Shown here: in pieces, positions 1 through 9,400 of the stretch
Layout: every line of letters starts with the position of its first letter
How positions within the stretch are numbered: the first letter of the stretch is position 1
NCBI GenBank assembly: GCA_027486835.1
Contig: JAIXOJ010000186.1
Coordinates: 1 to 40,510, forward strand
Direction: 5' to 3'
Length of the DNA stretch: 40,510 nt
Source of the DNA: Chitinophagaceae bacterium
Lineage (GTDB): Bacteria; Bacteroidota; Bacteroidia; Chitinophagales; Chitinophagaceae
Position numbers and translations under genes: made by a program
The notes under the pieces: generated by a model
Seen by the model: the letters and a program-made list of their open reading frames with translations, nothing else
Told to the model about the DNA's origin: nothing
The model's database searches: none

Positions 1-273
1 ACAAGCGGAAACCAATTGCAGACAAGCGGAAACCAATTGCAGACAAGCGGAAACCAATTGCAGACAAGCGGAAACCAATTACAGACAAGCGGAAACCAAT
101 TGCAGACAAGCGGAAACCAATTACAGACAAGCGGAAACCATTTACATACAAGCGGAAACCATTTACAGACAAGCGGAAACCAATTACAGACAAGCGGAAA
201 CCATTTACAGACAAGCGGAAACCAATTCTAAATAAGCGGCCGAACAATACCAACAAGCGGTATATATTTATAA
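1..273. repeat. 21-bp tandem repeat array, cut by left window edge
   Basis: Eleven clear 21-bp units start at 1, 22, 43, 64, 85, 106, 127, 148, 169, 190 and 211 (consensus acaagcggaaaccaattrca followed by g). Two decayed units follow in the same 21-bp register and keep little more than AAGCGG, at 234 and 255. The only variable sites inside the clear units are unit positions 15, 18 and 21, until the last unit diverges. Read from base 1 the array is open and would encode a seven-residue repeat (T-S-G-N-Q-L-Q) ending at a TAA at 229-231, so it could be the 3' end of a repeat-protein gene that begins outside the window. All three forward frames are open in such an array, and the array continues past this stop, so coding is doubtful. 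Bases 274-512 hold nothing recognisable. Confidence 0.93.
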
Positions 274-512
274 TCTAGCATTCACCACTCTCCATTCACC
301 TTTCTCAATTCTTAGTACTTTTTTGGCTAACTCACTACAGTTTACCTCTGCCACTACAAGGAAATACTACAAGATGGTTGAATTTTTTAAGAGAGTTGTA
401 ACTGGGTAGTTGATTTTAATAGGATGTTACCAAAAGTATCAGTCAAAACCCTTTCATTTGGCCACCCAAACCAAAACTTTTAGGCAGCAATGCCCGATGC
501 CATAGCTAGCCA

Positions 513-1616
513 ATGAATCAGTTGTTGAGTGATAAATTCAAGTTTTATTCTTTCGTATCCATGCTGCTGCTGGTATATGTTCATGGCTACAACCTGCAGG
601 ATAATTACCTCCGCCCATTTACCACAGTAGATGAACCTTTAACCATTACTACGTTTGTAGAGTATTGGTTATCAAACGGCATCTTTCGTTTTAGAATACC
701 CATGCTCTTTATCATATCTGGTTATTTATATGCCTATAACGACCATCAACCCCAGTGGCAACGACTCAAAAAACGAATACCCGCCCTTGCCTATCCATAT
801 CTTATTTGGAGTGTGTTGGCCATCTTGTTCACCCTTTTATTGCTTCAATTTCCAGCTACGGCATTAGCAGTAACCGATGCACACTTGTTTTACCAAGGCG
901 ATTTCCAATACAATAGCCTAACCAATGGCATCAAATTATTTTTCCGATATATCGCCGCACCAATTAGTTTTCAATTATGGTTCATCCGCGATTTATTGTG
1001 GTACAATGCCATTTATCCTTTCATGAAAAAAATGGCCTTGCAGCATACCCAAGTATGGTTTTATGTAGTGCTCACTTTATGGTTAACCAGTTTTGCCTTA
1101 CCCCTCATCAAAGGCGAAGGGTTGCTCTATTTTTCACTAGGCATCTATTTAGCAAAAACCAACAAAAACGTATTGATAGCACCCAAATGGATAAATCTTA
1201 GGATTTTCTTCTTGCTATTTATTGTAGTAAGCCTCCTCAAAACTTGGTTAGCCTTTTTGCCGATGCCTCCCGTTGCTTCCGTTTTAGTGCTATCTCTTTT
1301 GCACAAAATCACCGAAGTGGCAGGTTTAACGGCGCTTTGGTACGGTGGTGATAAGTTAGTCCAATTTTTTATGCAACAGAAATGGTTCTTGTGGGCAAGC
1401 AAATTCTCTTTCTTCATTTATGTAGCCCATGCCCCCTTTCTATATTATATCACGCATTACCTTATGCACCAGTATCAAGCATACGCCTATCACCGAATGG
1501 TAATTTACCTATTCGTCCCCCTTTTCACCACGCTATTCATGATAGCCATCGGTGCAATCTGTAGAAAAATACTACCAAGGTTTTATCAAATTAGTACAGG
1601 CGGCAGGGGAATGTAG
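513..1616 (+). CDS. Acyltransferase family 3 membrane protein
   Basis: A 367-residue integral membrane protein of the acyltransferase-3 family (OafA/YrhL-like). These enzymes transfer acetyl or other acyl groups to sugars of surface polysaccharides at the inner membrane. Seen in the sequence: an N-terminal segment with the histidine motif VYVHGYN (about residue 22-28), the FxxSGYL motif (RIPMLFIISGYLYA, about 62-75) typical of the family, the mid-protein LWFIRDLLWYN, and the late FSFFIYVAHAPF helix with a conserved His. About ten hydrophobic segments cover nearly the full length, and the length is normal for the family. It stands alone, and no neighbour reveals the acceptor. Its TAG stop lies inside the first copy of a 20-bp direct repeat. 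The exact substrate cannot be told. Confidence 0.88.
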   Translation: MNQLLSDKFKFYSFVSMLLLVYVHGYNLQDNYLRPFTTVDEPLTITTFVEYWLSNGIFRFRIPMLFIISGYLYAYNDHQPQWQRLKKRIPALAYPYLIWSVLAILFTLLLLQFPATALAVTDAHLFYQGDFQYNSLTNGIKLFFRYIAAPISFQLWFIRDLLWYNAIYPFMKKMALQHTQVWFYVVLTLWLTSFALPLIKGEGLLYFSLGIYLAKTNKNVLIAPKWINLRIFFLLFIVVSLLKTWLAFLPMPPVASVLVLSLLHKITEVAGLTALWYGGDKLVQFFMQQKWFLWASKFSFFIYVAHAPFLYYITHYLMHQYQAYAYHRMVIYLFVPLFTTLFMIAIGAICRKILPRFYQISTGGRGM

Positions 1617-1903
1617 CAACACCACTAAAAGCTAGAAGACCCACCACAGACCAAGGGAAATTAGCTATACACAGCCAACTTTGGATTAGTTATCATAATC
1701 GAATAAAAAAGGGTGGCACAATAAATTCAGCGTTTAAAAATCCAAAGATCATTTAGTCATCATTTTCTGAATCAAAGCGTACAGTATAGACGCGATTAAC
1801 AGCATCGCTAATGTACGGTTCGATTCAGAAGCAAGAAGTTACCAAAGCGAATTGTAACTAACTATTAATTGTTTACTTCATTCTAGCAACAACACTAAAA
1901 GCT
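1614..1903. repeat. 20-bp direct repeat pair (19/20 identical) 270 bp apart
   Basis: Copy 1 (1614-1633) reads tagcaacaccactaaaagct and begins with the stop codon of the acyltransferase gene. Copy 2 (1884-1903) differs at one base. The 250 bp between them contain an imperfect palindrome and no ORF of note. The layout recalls the duplicated end of a gene beside a lost or very small inserted element. It could equally be a local duplication. Confidence 0.7.
1765..1830. repeat. Imperfect inverted repeat, REP-like
   Basis: The left arm ttctgaatcaaagcgtac (1765-1782) pairs with gtacggttcgattcagaa (1813-1830) over 18 positions with two mismatches, around a 30-base loop that contains gacgcgattaa. The same GACGCGATTAA string is half of the perfect palindrome at 19098-19133, so the two may belong to one dispersed family. 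No T-run follows, so it is not a convincing terminator for the acyltransferase gene. Confidence 0.6.
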
Positions 1904-1995
1904 TACAGGTTTTTAAAATCTGTCAACTCTGAATTAAATTGTTGGTTCTTTAGGAATGAAATAGAAACATAAAATATTTCCCCCCCCCAAAAAAA

Positions 1996-2290
1996 ATCAA
2001 CGACATCATAAAAATCAAAAAAATCACAGTTCAGACAACCCATCCCCCCATTGCCCTCGCCTTTGGTGAGAAAACTGGGTGAGGTTAAAATAAATACCAA
2101 AACCCCTCATCAACGACATCATAAAAATCAAAAAAATCACAGATCAGACAACCCATCCCTCCATTTTCCTCGACTTCGGAGAGGGGATAGGGGTGTGGTT
2201 AAAAAAAATATCAAAACCACGCATCAACGACATCATAAAAATCAAAAAAATCACAGTTCAGACAACCTATCCCGCTGTTCCCACGCCTTT
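1996..2290. repeat. Three copies of a ~113-bp repeat
   Basis: A 51-bp core starting atcaacgacatcataaaaat is present at 1996-2046, 2109-2159 and 2223-2273 (spacing 113 and 114) with only one or two changes per copy. Between cores lies a less conserved part that contains, on the minus strand, a motif like AACCTCACCC...CGAGGG (about 2052-2094 and 2163-2203), which also occurs at 21850-21882. On the minus strand the core would read as a D/F/Y-rich peptide, but no plausible gene contains it. The surrounding gene-free stretch 1617-2680 also holds a run of C followed by a run of A at 1981-1996. Confidence 0.85.
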
Positions 2291-2680
2291 GTAGTGGTAA
2301 AATGGTAAGGATAAATCAAACAACAAACCTCCGTATCTAAACCACCCCCCAGATACATTGCATTCAAATGAAGCAATCGTTTGAAACACAATCATAAGCA
2401 AACCCCAATATTTGTAAACTCGCGACACAAATGGTAAGAAACTGCGACATTGTTAAATACGAAAAAATAATTTATAAGGTTACATCCTTAAAAAGCCAGA
2501 AATTTTAAATTGAAGACAATTTCTTTCGACAATTTTCGGCGAAAAATGCTGGAATATTCAATTCATAACCATGTTTGTTGACAATTTGATAACAATTTGA
2601 TAACAAAGCAATAGCAAGATTTAACAAAACGAGTACTACATTCGCCAAATTGAATATTTGGATAACTATAATTAGTTTTT

Positions 2681-2926
2681 ATGAAAATCAACATTACTAC
2701 TTGTTTTAACCATAACAACGCATCGGTTATTCGAGCTTTTATAAAAAGCCCTGCCGTAATGATTATGGGTATGGCTTTTACAATTGAAATGGCGCAGCAG
2801 GGTCACGGTAGTTTTTATAACCAAACTAATAGCAGTAGTTCCAATAGTTTCCAAAGCAGCATTGCCCAAATTTCATCCAAATCATCCCACGGCATTAAAC
2901 TTAGCATTTTAAACCTTAATCCCTAA
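2681..2926 (+). CDS. Short hypothetical protein (doubtful)
   Basis: An 81-residue ORF with an ATG start, ending 18 bp before the protease gene on the same strand. I do not recognise it. The N-terminal half is mildly hydrophobic with several Met residues (MIMGMAF, about 27-33), and the middle is a low-complexity Ser/Asn/Gln-rich stretch. There is no signal peptide in the usual place and no clear domain. Its place just upstream of a same-strand gene, and codon usage that looks natural, favour a real gene. The odd composition and the repeat-rich spacer upstream argue against it. It could be a leader peptide or noise. Confidence 0.35.
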   Translation: MKINITTCFNHNNASVIRAFIKSPAVMIMGMAFTIEMAQQGHGSFYNQTNSSSSNSFQSSIAQISSKSSHGIKLSILNLNP

Positions 2927-2944
2927 TCCAAAACTTCTTTTATT

Positions 2945-3397
2945 ATGGGCATGATTTACGCTGACATTGAATTAATCAACTACTTAGATGTAGTAGATGC
3001 GCACAAATACCGAATTAGTGAAGACGAAATAAAGCGAATGAATGTAAACATACTTGTAGATACCGGCAGCGTACAACTATGCATCAATGAGAATATTCAA
3101 GAAATCCTCGAGCTTCCACTAATAGAACAACGCAGAAGCGGTTTGACCAACGGCATGAGGGAGATTTACCCTGTTGTAGGCCCGGTATTGATAAAATTCA
3201 AGAATCGCACAAGCCTTACCAGTGCCATAGTGTTGCCAGGCGACTGCGAACCCCTGCTTGGAGCAATACCAATGGAAGAAATGGATGTGATCATCCACCC
3301 TTTAACACAAACCTTAGATGTTCACCCAGACCATCCCGACATGGCAACGCTAAGTCTTAAAAGAATAATTCCTCAACCCCAAACCACCTACAACTAA
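2945..3397 (+). CDS. Clan AA (retropepsin-like) aspartic protease
   Basis: A 150-residue single-domain protein of the bacterial/archaeal clan AA aspartic protease type. The active-site motif is ILVDTGS with the catalytic Asp at about residue 39, followed by hydrophobic LCI. The second half has the family's conserved end, LLGAIPMEEMDVIIHP, in place of the second lobe. Such proteases are expected to work as homodimers, each chain giving one DTG. No signal peptide is seen, so it is probably cytoplasmic. It lies 33 bp before the giant T9SS protein and 18 bp after a short ORF on the same strand, so the three may be co-transcribed. Its substrate is unknown, and a link with its neighbours is only suggested by position. 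Confidence 0.82.
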   Translation: MGMIYADIELINYLDVVDAHKYRISEDEIKRMNVNILVDTGSVQLCINENIQEILELPLIEQRRSGLTNGMREIYPVVGPVLIKFKNRTSLTSAIVLPGDCEPLLGAIPMEEMDVIIHPLTQTLDVHPDHPDMATLSLKRIIPQPQTTYN

Positions 3398-3430
3398 TCA
3401 CAAACCCTTAATAATTAACCAGTAATAATT

Positions 3431-6400
3431 ATGTATATGATGTTGAATACTACCCCAAATTTCGGCCTGACGGGAAAGCAATCAGGATTGTTTTCGATGT
3501 TTGCAACTTTTTTTTCGGCTCTGCCCAAAAGCCTTGCCCTATTATTGATTGGCATGGCTTTTTTTGTTGGTGATGGATTTGGGCAAACAACCTACTCATT
3601 AATAACTTCAACTGCTGATCTTAGTGCAGGCTCCAAATACATTATAGTTTCTAAACAAATAGCGGGGGCAGCTGCTGCCCTTGGTTATCAAAATACCAAT
3701 AATAGGCCTGAAGCAGCTGTAACGATTGTATCGGGTTCGCCCAATTATGTTACTACAACACCAGCTACTTCAAATTCTCAAACCTCATCCGTTTTTGAAC
3801 TGACTTTAGGTGGTTCTTCAGGTGCTTGGACTTTGACAGATGCAGCAAATTCAACAGCTTTGCAAGCAACAAGTAGTTCTAGCAATATTCTTAAAGCTGG
3901 ATCAGGTACTTGGACAATTTCGTTTAGTTCAGGAGCAGCAGTGATAACTTGTACAAATGGTGGCTCCAGAAATTTATTGATGTATAATAATACTTCTAGT
4001 CTTTTTTCATGTTATACATCAGGACAAAATGCAGTTTATTTATATAAAGCAGCATCAACACCCACACTTACATCCGCCACATTAGGAACTGGTTTATCTA
4101 ATATCTATGGTACTCCATCAACTGGGGTGAGTTTTACAGCAAGTGGAACAAACTTATCAGCAAACATTTCTGCGACAGCTCAATCAGGCTATCAAGTTTC
4201 AACTACATTAGGAAGTGGTTACGGAGCCTCTGTTTCGGTCGCAACTGGAACAACAGTGTATGTTCGTACTGCTGCAACAAAAGCAGTTTCTACTTTTAAT
4301 AGCACTACAGTAGTTGTCCTTTCAAGTTCAGGCGCAACCAATGTTAACGTTACAACTTCTGCATCAGGAAACGCAGTTACTGCCAAAGCTCTTACTATCA
4401 CTGGACTTACTGGAACTGCCAAAATATATGACGGAACTACTACCGCTTCCGCTCCTACTGGCACAGCCGCTTATAATGGGTTAGAAAATAGCGAATCTTT
4501 TTCTGTAACAGGTACCCCAACCTACACATTTACAAGTCCCAACGTTGGCACACCTGTAAGTATTACAACAACAGGATTCACTGCACCTTCAGCCAATTAT
4601 ACAGTAAGTCAACCCTCTTTGTCTGCCAACATTACTCAAAAAGGATTAACTATCACAGCAGATAATGTAACGAAAGTTGCTGGTCAAACAATAACTGGTG
4701 GTTCAGGCTCTACTGCTTTTACATCAAGTGGCTTAATATCTCCTCAAACCATCGGTTCTGTCACTATTGCTTATGGTGCGGGTGCTGCTGCGGGAGATGC
4801 TGCTCAAACCTATGTTGGTTCTGTAACTCCTTCTGCTGCAACTGGTGGAACATTTACTGCCTCAAACTATAACATTTCTTATGTAGCAGGTAACATTACC
4901 GTATCATCTTCCCCAGCTATCAGCTTAACAGGAACACTCGGTGCTGTAAACACCACTTATGGTACTCCATCTGCTTCTCCCACATCATTTACCCTTTCTG
5001 GAGGTAATTTATCTGGAGATGTAACTCTTACCCCTCCAAGCGGTTTTGAAATCTCCACTTCAATTGGTAGTGGTTACACCACTTCATTAGTGGTTTCCCC
5101 TTCATCAGGAACAATAGCTGCAACTACTGTTTATGTTCGTCTTGCAGCAACAACTGCTTTCGGAAGCTATTCTGGTAATATCTCAGCAGCAGGTGGAGGT
5201 GCTTCCACGCAAAACATTGCAACAGTTTCAAGTTCAGTTGGTAAAGCAAACTTGACCATCACTGGCTTATCGGCAACAGGCAAAACTTACAATGCCAATA
5301 CCACAGCCTCTGTTACTGGAACACCAACTTATGTTGGATTACAAAATGGGGAATCATTTTCAGTAACTGGTAGCGTTACTTGGGCATACCCTAACAAAAA
5401 TGTTGGTACACAAACCTTATCAAGAACAGGTAGTTACGATGCACCATCTTCAAACTACACAGTTACGCAACCATCGTTGTCTGCTACAATAACACCTGCA
5501 ACTTTAACCGTTTCTTCTCCATCAGCTGCAAATAGAGCATATAATGGCTCAACTGCTGCAACGGTATCAGGAACTTTAAGTGGCGTTTTTGGTGGCGATG
5601 TGGTATCCTTAAATACTACAGGAACTTTTGCAAGTGCTAACGTAGCTAACGGAATTTCAGTTACTGGATTCTCTATCGCTGGTGCTGATGCAGGAAACTA
5701 CACGTTGACTCAGCCAGTTGGTGTGACTGCTAATATTACCCAAGCGAGCCAAACCATCAGCTTTACATTAAGCCCTTCTTCATATACAACAGCTACAGCC
5801 AATTTCGTAGTTTCTGCAACTGCAACTTCTGGCTTAACCGTAACCTTTAGTTCAAGCAATCTATCAGTAGCAACTGTTTCTGGGACTACTATCACTATTG
5901 TTGGTGTTGGTACATCCGTAATTACCGCTTCACAAGCAGGAAATACCAATTATGCTGCTGCAACGGGTGTTACGCAAACATTAACGGTTACTGCTGCACC
6001 AGTTACTTTAATTGCATTTGAATTCAGTGGAGCAAACGGAGATGAAACATCTGCAACATCATCTTCTAACGCTTCAAATATGTCATCTTCCACATTAACG
6101 AGAGGTGCTGGAATTTCAGCTGCTGCAAATACAGATGGCTTTAGGGCTTCTGGTTGGTCAACCACTTCAATAGCAGATGCTGTAAGTATTAATGACTATA
6201 TGCAGATTACCTTAACTCCAAATGCTGGATATGAGTTTTCGGTTTCTTCTATACAGTTTAATATACAACGTTCGGCAACAGGATTAAGCGCAATTGCATT
6301 GAGAAGTTCTGTTGATAATTATGCATCCAATTTAGATGCAGAGAAAAGTATAACGGATGCTACAAATACAACTCAATCAGTCACGTTTAGCTTTACGCAA

Positions 6401-9400
6401 GCTAATTCATCAAGTGCAGTCACATACAGATTATATGGATATGCAGAAGCAGCAGCTGGAACAGGTGGTTTTGAGGGTACTGGTAATGATATTGTAGTTA
6501 CTGGAGTGGTTTCTTGTATTACCCCTTCCCAACCTTCTATTATCTCAGGAAGCACAACCATATGCACAAGTGCTGCACAAACTTACTCCGTAACCAATGT
6601 ATCTAATACAGGCTATACTTGGAGCTTACCCGCAAACTGGACTGGATCCAGCACTACTAATTCCATCAATGCTACAACAAGTCCAACTGCTGGATCATCT
6701 GGAACAATTTCAGTAACTCCTTACAATTCAGTTGCTGGATGTACAGCTTATACAGGTACGGCAAGAACATTAGCAGTTTCCATTCCTGCTTCCTTCACTT
6801 GGACAGGTACTACTAGCACCGCTTGGAATATAGCGACAAACTGGTCAGAAGGTATTGTACCTTGTTCTGGTGCAGTTGTTACCATTCCAAATACTGCCAA
6901 CAAACCTGCTCTTTCGGCTAATACCACTGTTGGTAATTTGACAATAGCGTCTGGTGCAACTTTAACTACAACAGGCTTCACTCTTACACTAGCAGGTACT
7001 ATCACTGACAATGGAATTATCACTGGTTCTGGAAATGTGATTAGTACTGGTACTTATACCACTTTTACAAACCAACACACATATACTGGAACTACAACCG
7101 TTAGTGCTGGAGTATTGCAATTAAACAGGACTGGTGGTACAACCATTCCTGCCACAAATAGTGTAACAGTAAGTGGTGGTACGCTTCAAATAAGTACTAA
7201 CCAAACCTTAGCTGGATTTACCATGTCAAGTGGAGGATTAGTAATTGATAATTTAATAACTACAACCTTTAGCGGTACATACAGTGGATCTGGTGGTACA
7301 TTGAATTGTTTAGGAGGTATCAGATTTACAGGTGCATCAAAAACATTCCCTGGTTTAGGAGTAACTGTAAACAACGGATTAGGTGCTACCTACCTAACTA
7401 ATCTTGAAGTTAATTTATCAAGTTCCACAAATGCCATTACTATTTCTACAAGTGCAGCATATGTTACCGTTGTAGGAGTTCTTACCCTAACTAATGGGTT
7501 AATCACTACTGGAGCAGCAACAAACTTTATTACAGTTGCTGGAGTTATTAGCGGCGGTAGTAGTAGCTCTTATGTCAATGGTGTTTTAGGAATGGCGTTC
7601 GTCAATACAACTAATGTTAAAAAAACTTTCCCAATTGGGGTTTTAGGAACTTATACTCCCGTAGAGTTTACATATCCTGGCAGTAATGTAACAAGTGCAG
7701 TTACCATCTCCGCAACCCCAACAAATTTTGCTGGCTTAACAAGTAATTATAGCGGTGCAAGATTTGGTTCAAGGTATTATAATGTGTATCAAAATCCAAG
7801 TGCACTTGCTTATAGTTTAGGTATCAACACAAACGGTGCTACAGCTACAGGAACAGTAAGCACAGTAATTTACGAGTCAACAAATGGTGTTACTTTAAAC
7901 AATTCAAAAGTAGTTACACCTTCGCTAAGCGGTTCTTATTATACGGCAAGTTCATCCTTAACCAACGCTACTTACTTATATAATTTTGTCCAGCTTGTTG
8001 AGTCTGCCATCCCATTATCAGTAACTGGTGCAACCACAGCCAACAAAACCTATGATGGCACCACTACAGCAACAGTAACTGGTGCAAGCCTTTCAGGTGT
8101 TGTAAGTCCAGATGTGGTTACCCTATCAAGTGCCAACGCCACTTTTGCATCAGCAAATACGGGAACTGGAATTGCCATCACCAGCAATTATTCACTTAGT
8201 GGTGCAAATGCTAGTGCTTATACCCTTACCAGTCAACCAAGTTTGACAGCAAGGGATATTACCAAAGCCGTTATTACCATTACCGCCAATAATCAAAATG
8301 TAGTTTACGGAACTGCTGCAGCCACTGTAACAGGTGATGGTTCTTACAGTTCTGGTGGTTATGTAAATAGCGAAACCTCTGCGGTAATTAGTGGTTCAGT
8401 AACTTATTCAACCAATTATACTTCAACCACGGCATCTGGAACTGCGGGTCTAACTATTACCCCTGATGTAAGTGGATTAACAGCAACCAATTACAGCTTT
8501 AGTCCTGTAGCAGGCGCAGTGAGCGTTTATTGCAGCACTAACACTTGGATTGGGGTAACCAGCAGTGCATGGAACGTAGGTAGCAATTGGTGTAGTGCTG
8601 GTGTGCCGAGTTCAGGTGCAGCCATCATCATTCCTGCGGGAACACCAAATCAACCTGTATTGTCTGCTTCAACTACCATTGGTGATTTGTCTTTGGCGAG
8701 TGGAGCAACCTTGGATTTGAATGGCAATATATTAACCATTAATGGTGCTATTACTGGTACAGGTACTTTCAAAGGAACTGCTACTTCTAGTTTGGTTATC
8801 GGTGGTGCAGCAGGTACGGTCAATTTCGCTGGAAGCAACAACACCATCAGAAATTTAACCTTGGATGCAAGTTCTTCGGCTACACTCGGTGCCACTTTGA
8901 ATATTGCTGGTGGTTCACCATGGGGTTCTGTTGTCGTGAACAGTGGTGCAACGCTTAACACAGGTGGCAATCTTGTATTGAAATCCACTGCTTTTGGTAC
9001 AGCGAGGATTGGGGAATCAAATGGTACTATTTCTGGGGATGTAACCGTAGAACGTTTTATTCCTGCTAAGGCAGCACGTAAATACAGCTTTATTGGTAGT
9101 GCGGTAACCCAAAGCATCCGCAACGGTTGGCAACAGCAGATGTATATTACTGGTGCTGGCACAGGTGGTACAGCATGTGGTACTACTACAGGAAACGGGT
9201 CTGTATCTACCGATAAATACAACTCCAATGGATTTGATAAAACGGCCACTAATACAGCCAGTATGTTCACCTACAATGCCACGCCTGGATCTAACGGTAG
9301 CCGTTGGGTATCCATTCCAAATACCTCTGGTAATCTGACCCCAGGAACAGGTTATAGAGTAAATATCCGTGGTGACAGAAATGTCGGTACTTGCGCTGAC

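Noticed and set aside
1614-1903. Integrated phage or integrative element with att sites
   Set aside because: The direct repeat is suggestive, but the segment is only 270 bp and has no integrase, so an intact element is excluded. It is kept only as a possible scar.
2051-2308. 85-codon plus-strand ORF over the 113-bp repeats
   Set aside because: The frame is made of repeated intergenic units, and the predicted peptide repeats HQRHHKNQKNH, which reflects the DNA repeat and not a protein family.
8650-9270. 206-codon ORF on the minus strand inside the giant gene
   Set aside because: It is opposite a strongly supported reading frame. Long antisense frames are expected opposite Thr/Ser/Gly-rich repeats, and the product looks like the reverse of such codons (Val/Pro/Ala-rich).
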